Below, piece by piece: positions 62,969 through 64,000 of a DNA stretch of 64,000 nucleotides; positions within the stretch are counted from its first letter, which is position 1, and the number at the start of each line of letters is the position of its first letter. The notes below the pieces were generated by a model. It worked only from the letters and a program-made list of their open reading frames with translations. It did not search any database and was not told where the DNA came from. The stretch is from Gallibacter sp963558965 (GTDB lineage: Bacteria > Bacillota > Clostridia > Peptostreptococcales > Anaerovoracaceae). The position numbers and the translations under genes were made by a program. The stretch lies in contig CAUWIT010000001.1 of NCBI GenBank assembly GCA_963558965.1, forward strand, positions 1 through 64,000. Direction: 5' to 3'.

Positions 62969-64000
62969 CTATCTTTTATTTTCAAGATTTTTATGAGCTG
63001 TTGCCATCATTAACTTAATTCTATTTAGCTGATTTACTGTACTTGCACCTGGGTCATAGTCAATTGCAGCTATATTGGCATATGGATTTCTCTTTTTAAG
63101 TGCCTTTATCATACCTTTTCCAGTTACATGGTTTGGCAAGCAAGCAAATGGCTGTAGGCAAACTATATTTTCAACTCCACTGTCAATAAGTTCAACCATT
63201 TCACCTGTTAACAACCAACCTTCTCCACATTGGTTACCTAGAGAAATAATATCCTGCGCCTTTTCAGCTGTTTCTCTAATATGAGAAGGTTCTCTAAATC
63301 TCTTGCTGTTTTTTAAAGCTTCTGTTACAGGTTTTCTAAGCATGTTTAAAAGTTTAATGCCAGTATTATTTATAGCCATTGATTTAAATGAACCAGCCAA
63401 ATGTTTATAGTTAAAGTCTGAATTGTACATGCAGTATAGGAAGAAGTCCATTAAATCCAATACTACAGCTTCTCCACCTTCCTGCTCAATAACTCCAACA
63501 ATATCGTTGTTTGCAGTAGGATGATATTTAACTAATATTTCACCAACTACCCCAACTCTAGGCTTAACCATTTCCTCATGTATAGGTAGTTCATCAAAAT
63601 CCTTGACGATTCCTTTAATATTATTTTTAAAATGCTTATACTTACAGTCAACTATATTTTTATTAGCCAATTTTGACCATTTCTCAAATAGTTCGTTAGC
63701 AGAGCCTTTAACTTTTTCGTACGGTCTAGTGCGATACAAAACCTGCATAAGCACATCACCATAAAGAACACTTAAAATCATTCTTAAAGCTAGCTTAGGC
63801 GTAATTTTAAATCCAGGATTTTTTTCTAGACCTACGGCATTAACAGAAACTACCGGTATCTGTTCCATTTTTAAGTCTTTAAGAGCTTTTCTTAGTAGTG
63901 ACACATAATTACTAGCTCTACAGCCTCCTCCTGTCTGAGACATAAAAATAGCTGTTTTATCCAAGTCTAGCTCACCTGATTTAAGCTGAGCAATAATCTG
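62969..64000 (-). CDS. 2-hydroxyacyl-CoA dehydratase activase-like protein, C-terminal part (cut by window edge)
   Basis: The frame is open from 62969 to the right edge, so this is the last 343 residues of a larger gene. The segment MSQTGGGCRASNYVSLL, then GEILVKYHPTANNDIV, GNQCGEGWLLTGEM and QPFACLPNHVTGKG with conserved Cys match the C-terminal part of the large CoA-substrate-specific activase/HgdB-like fusion (DUF2229 family). Full-length proteins of this family are about 1400 residues, with BcrAD-type ATPase domains in front. The role is unknown; metal-cluster Cys suggest a reductive activation. Confidence 0.82.
   Translation of the reverse strand, partial: QIIAQLKSGELDLDKTAIFMSQTGGGCRASNYVSLLRKALKDLKMEQIPVVSVNAVGLEKNPGFKITPKLALRMILSVLYGDVLMQVLYRTRPYEKVKGSANELFEKWSKLANKNIVDCKYKHFKNNIKGIVKDFDELPIHEEMVKPRVGVVGEILVKYHPTANNDIVGVIEQEGGEAVVLDLMDFFLYCMYNSDFNYKHLAGSFKSMAINNTGIKLLNMLRKPVTEALKNSKRFREPSHIRETAEKAQDIISLGNQCGEGWLLTGEMVELIDSGVENIVCLQPFACLPNHVTGKGMIKALKKRNPYANIAAIDYDPGASTVNQLNRIKLMMATAHKNLENKR

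Noticed and set aside
1..64000. CRISPR arrays, insertion sequences, prophage genes, tRNA and rRNA
   Set aside because: I read through all gaps between genes on both strands and saw no regular repeats, transposase, integrase, or clover-leaf or rRNA sequence.

Overview
The window is AT-rich chromosomal DNA from a Gram-positive, low-G+C, probably anaerobic bacterium of the class Clostridia. The evidence for this is a SCIFF (six cysteines in forty-five residues) peptide with its radical SAM maturase, a Firmicutes-type 6S RNA, glycine and Mn2+ riboswitches, a UPF0210/ACT-domain pair, a 2-hydroxyacyl-CoA dehydratase activase-like gene, strong SD sequences and near-consensus sigma-A promoters. I cannot name the genus. 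There are no rRNA or tRNA genes, no insertion sequences, no prophage genes and no CRISPR array; this is mostly core chromosome.

Layout. 1-5.2 kb (minus): lepA-hemW-glpK and a DUF2238 membrane protein, with rpsT divergent at 5.3 kb. 5.7-8.2 kb: a long-chain acyl-CoA synthetase facing a purine nucleoside phosphorylase. 8.3-11.6 kb (minus): a GntR(YtrA-type)/ABC-ATPase/ABC-permease operon ending in a small Usp-like gene, with an inverted-repeat operator in its promoter. 11.7-18.9 kb (minus): PepV dipeptidase and a YfcC-type carrier; DUF445 protein and polysaccharide deacetylase; SCIFF maturase and the 49-residue SCIFF peptide, with an attenuator-like hairpin between the last two. 19.0-23.0 kb (plus): a yybP-ykoY Mn2+ riboswitch in front of a P-type cation ATPase, then a Y-family DNA polymerase. 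23-37.2 kb (minus): one long co-directional run, typA-mscS-Cys-rich protein-pyruvate carboxylase-dnaE-ClC-pfkA-amidohydrolase-unknown. 37.3-39.2 kb: amidase and methyltransferase from back-to-back promoters. 39.2-45.4 kb: transporters, namely an AGCS symporter under a glycine riboswitch, an OFA-type MFS protein and two divergent NhaC antiporters. 45.5-51.3 kb: ung, a pentein-like protein, msrA, an Elp3-like radical SAM protein, an ArsR/SdpI pair with two operators bracketing the promoter, and the ACT/UPF0210 pair. 51.3-59.7 kb (minus): SGNH hydrolase, ABC ATPase, coiled-coil FtsX permease, shikimate kinase, nitroreductase and a TetM/EF-G-like GTPase fused to a YacP/Rae1-type NYN nuclease domain. 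59.9-61.8 kb (plus): DUF1836 regulator and D,D-carboxypeptidase. 61.8-64 kb (minus): an orphan coding remnant, 6S RNA, yebC and the 3' part of a large CoA-dehydratase-activase gene cut by the window edge.

The most unusual gene is the GTPase-nuclease fusion at 51.3-53.9 kb. It joins a factor of the class that enters the ribosomal A site to a nuclease of the family of Rae1, which cuts mRNA in the A site. The richest regulatory parts are the Mn2+ riboswitch/ATPase leader, the glycine riboswitch/symporter leader, the SCIFF cassette and the doubly bracketed ArsR promoter. All assignments come from reading the sequence; no database search was run.
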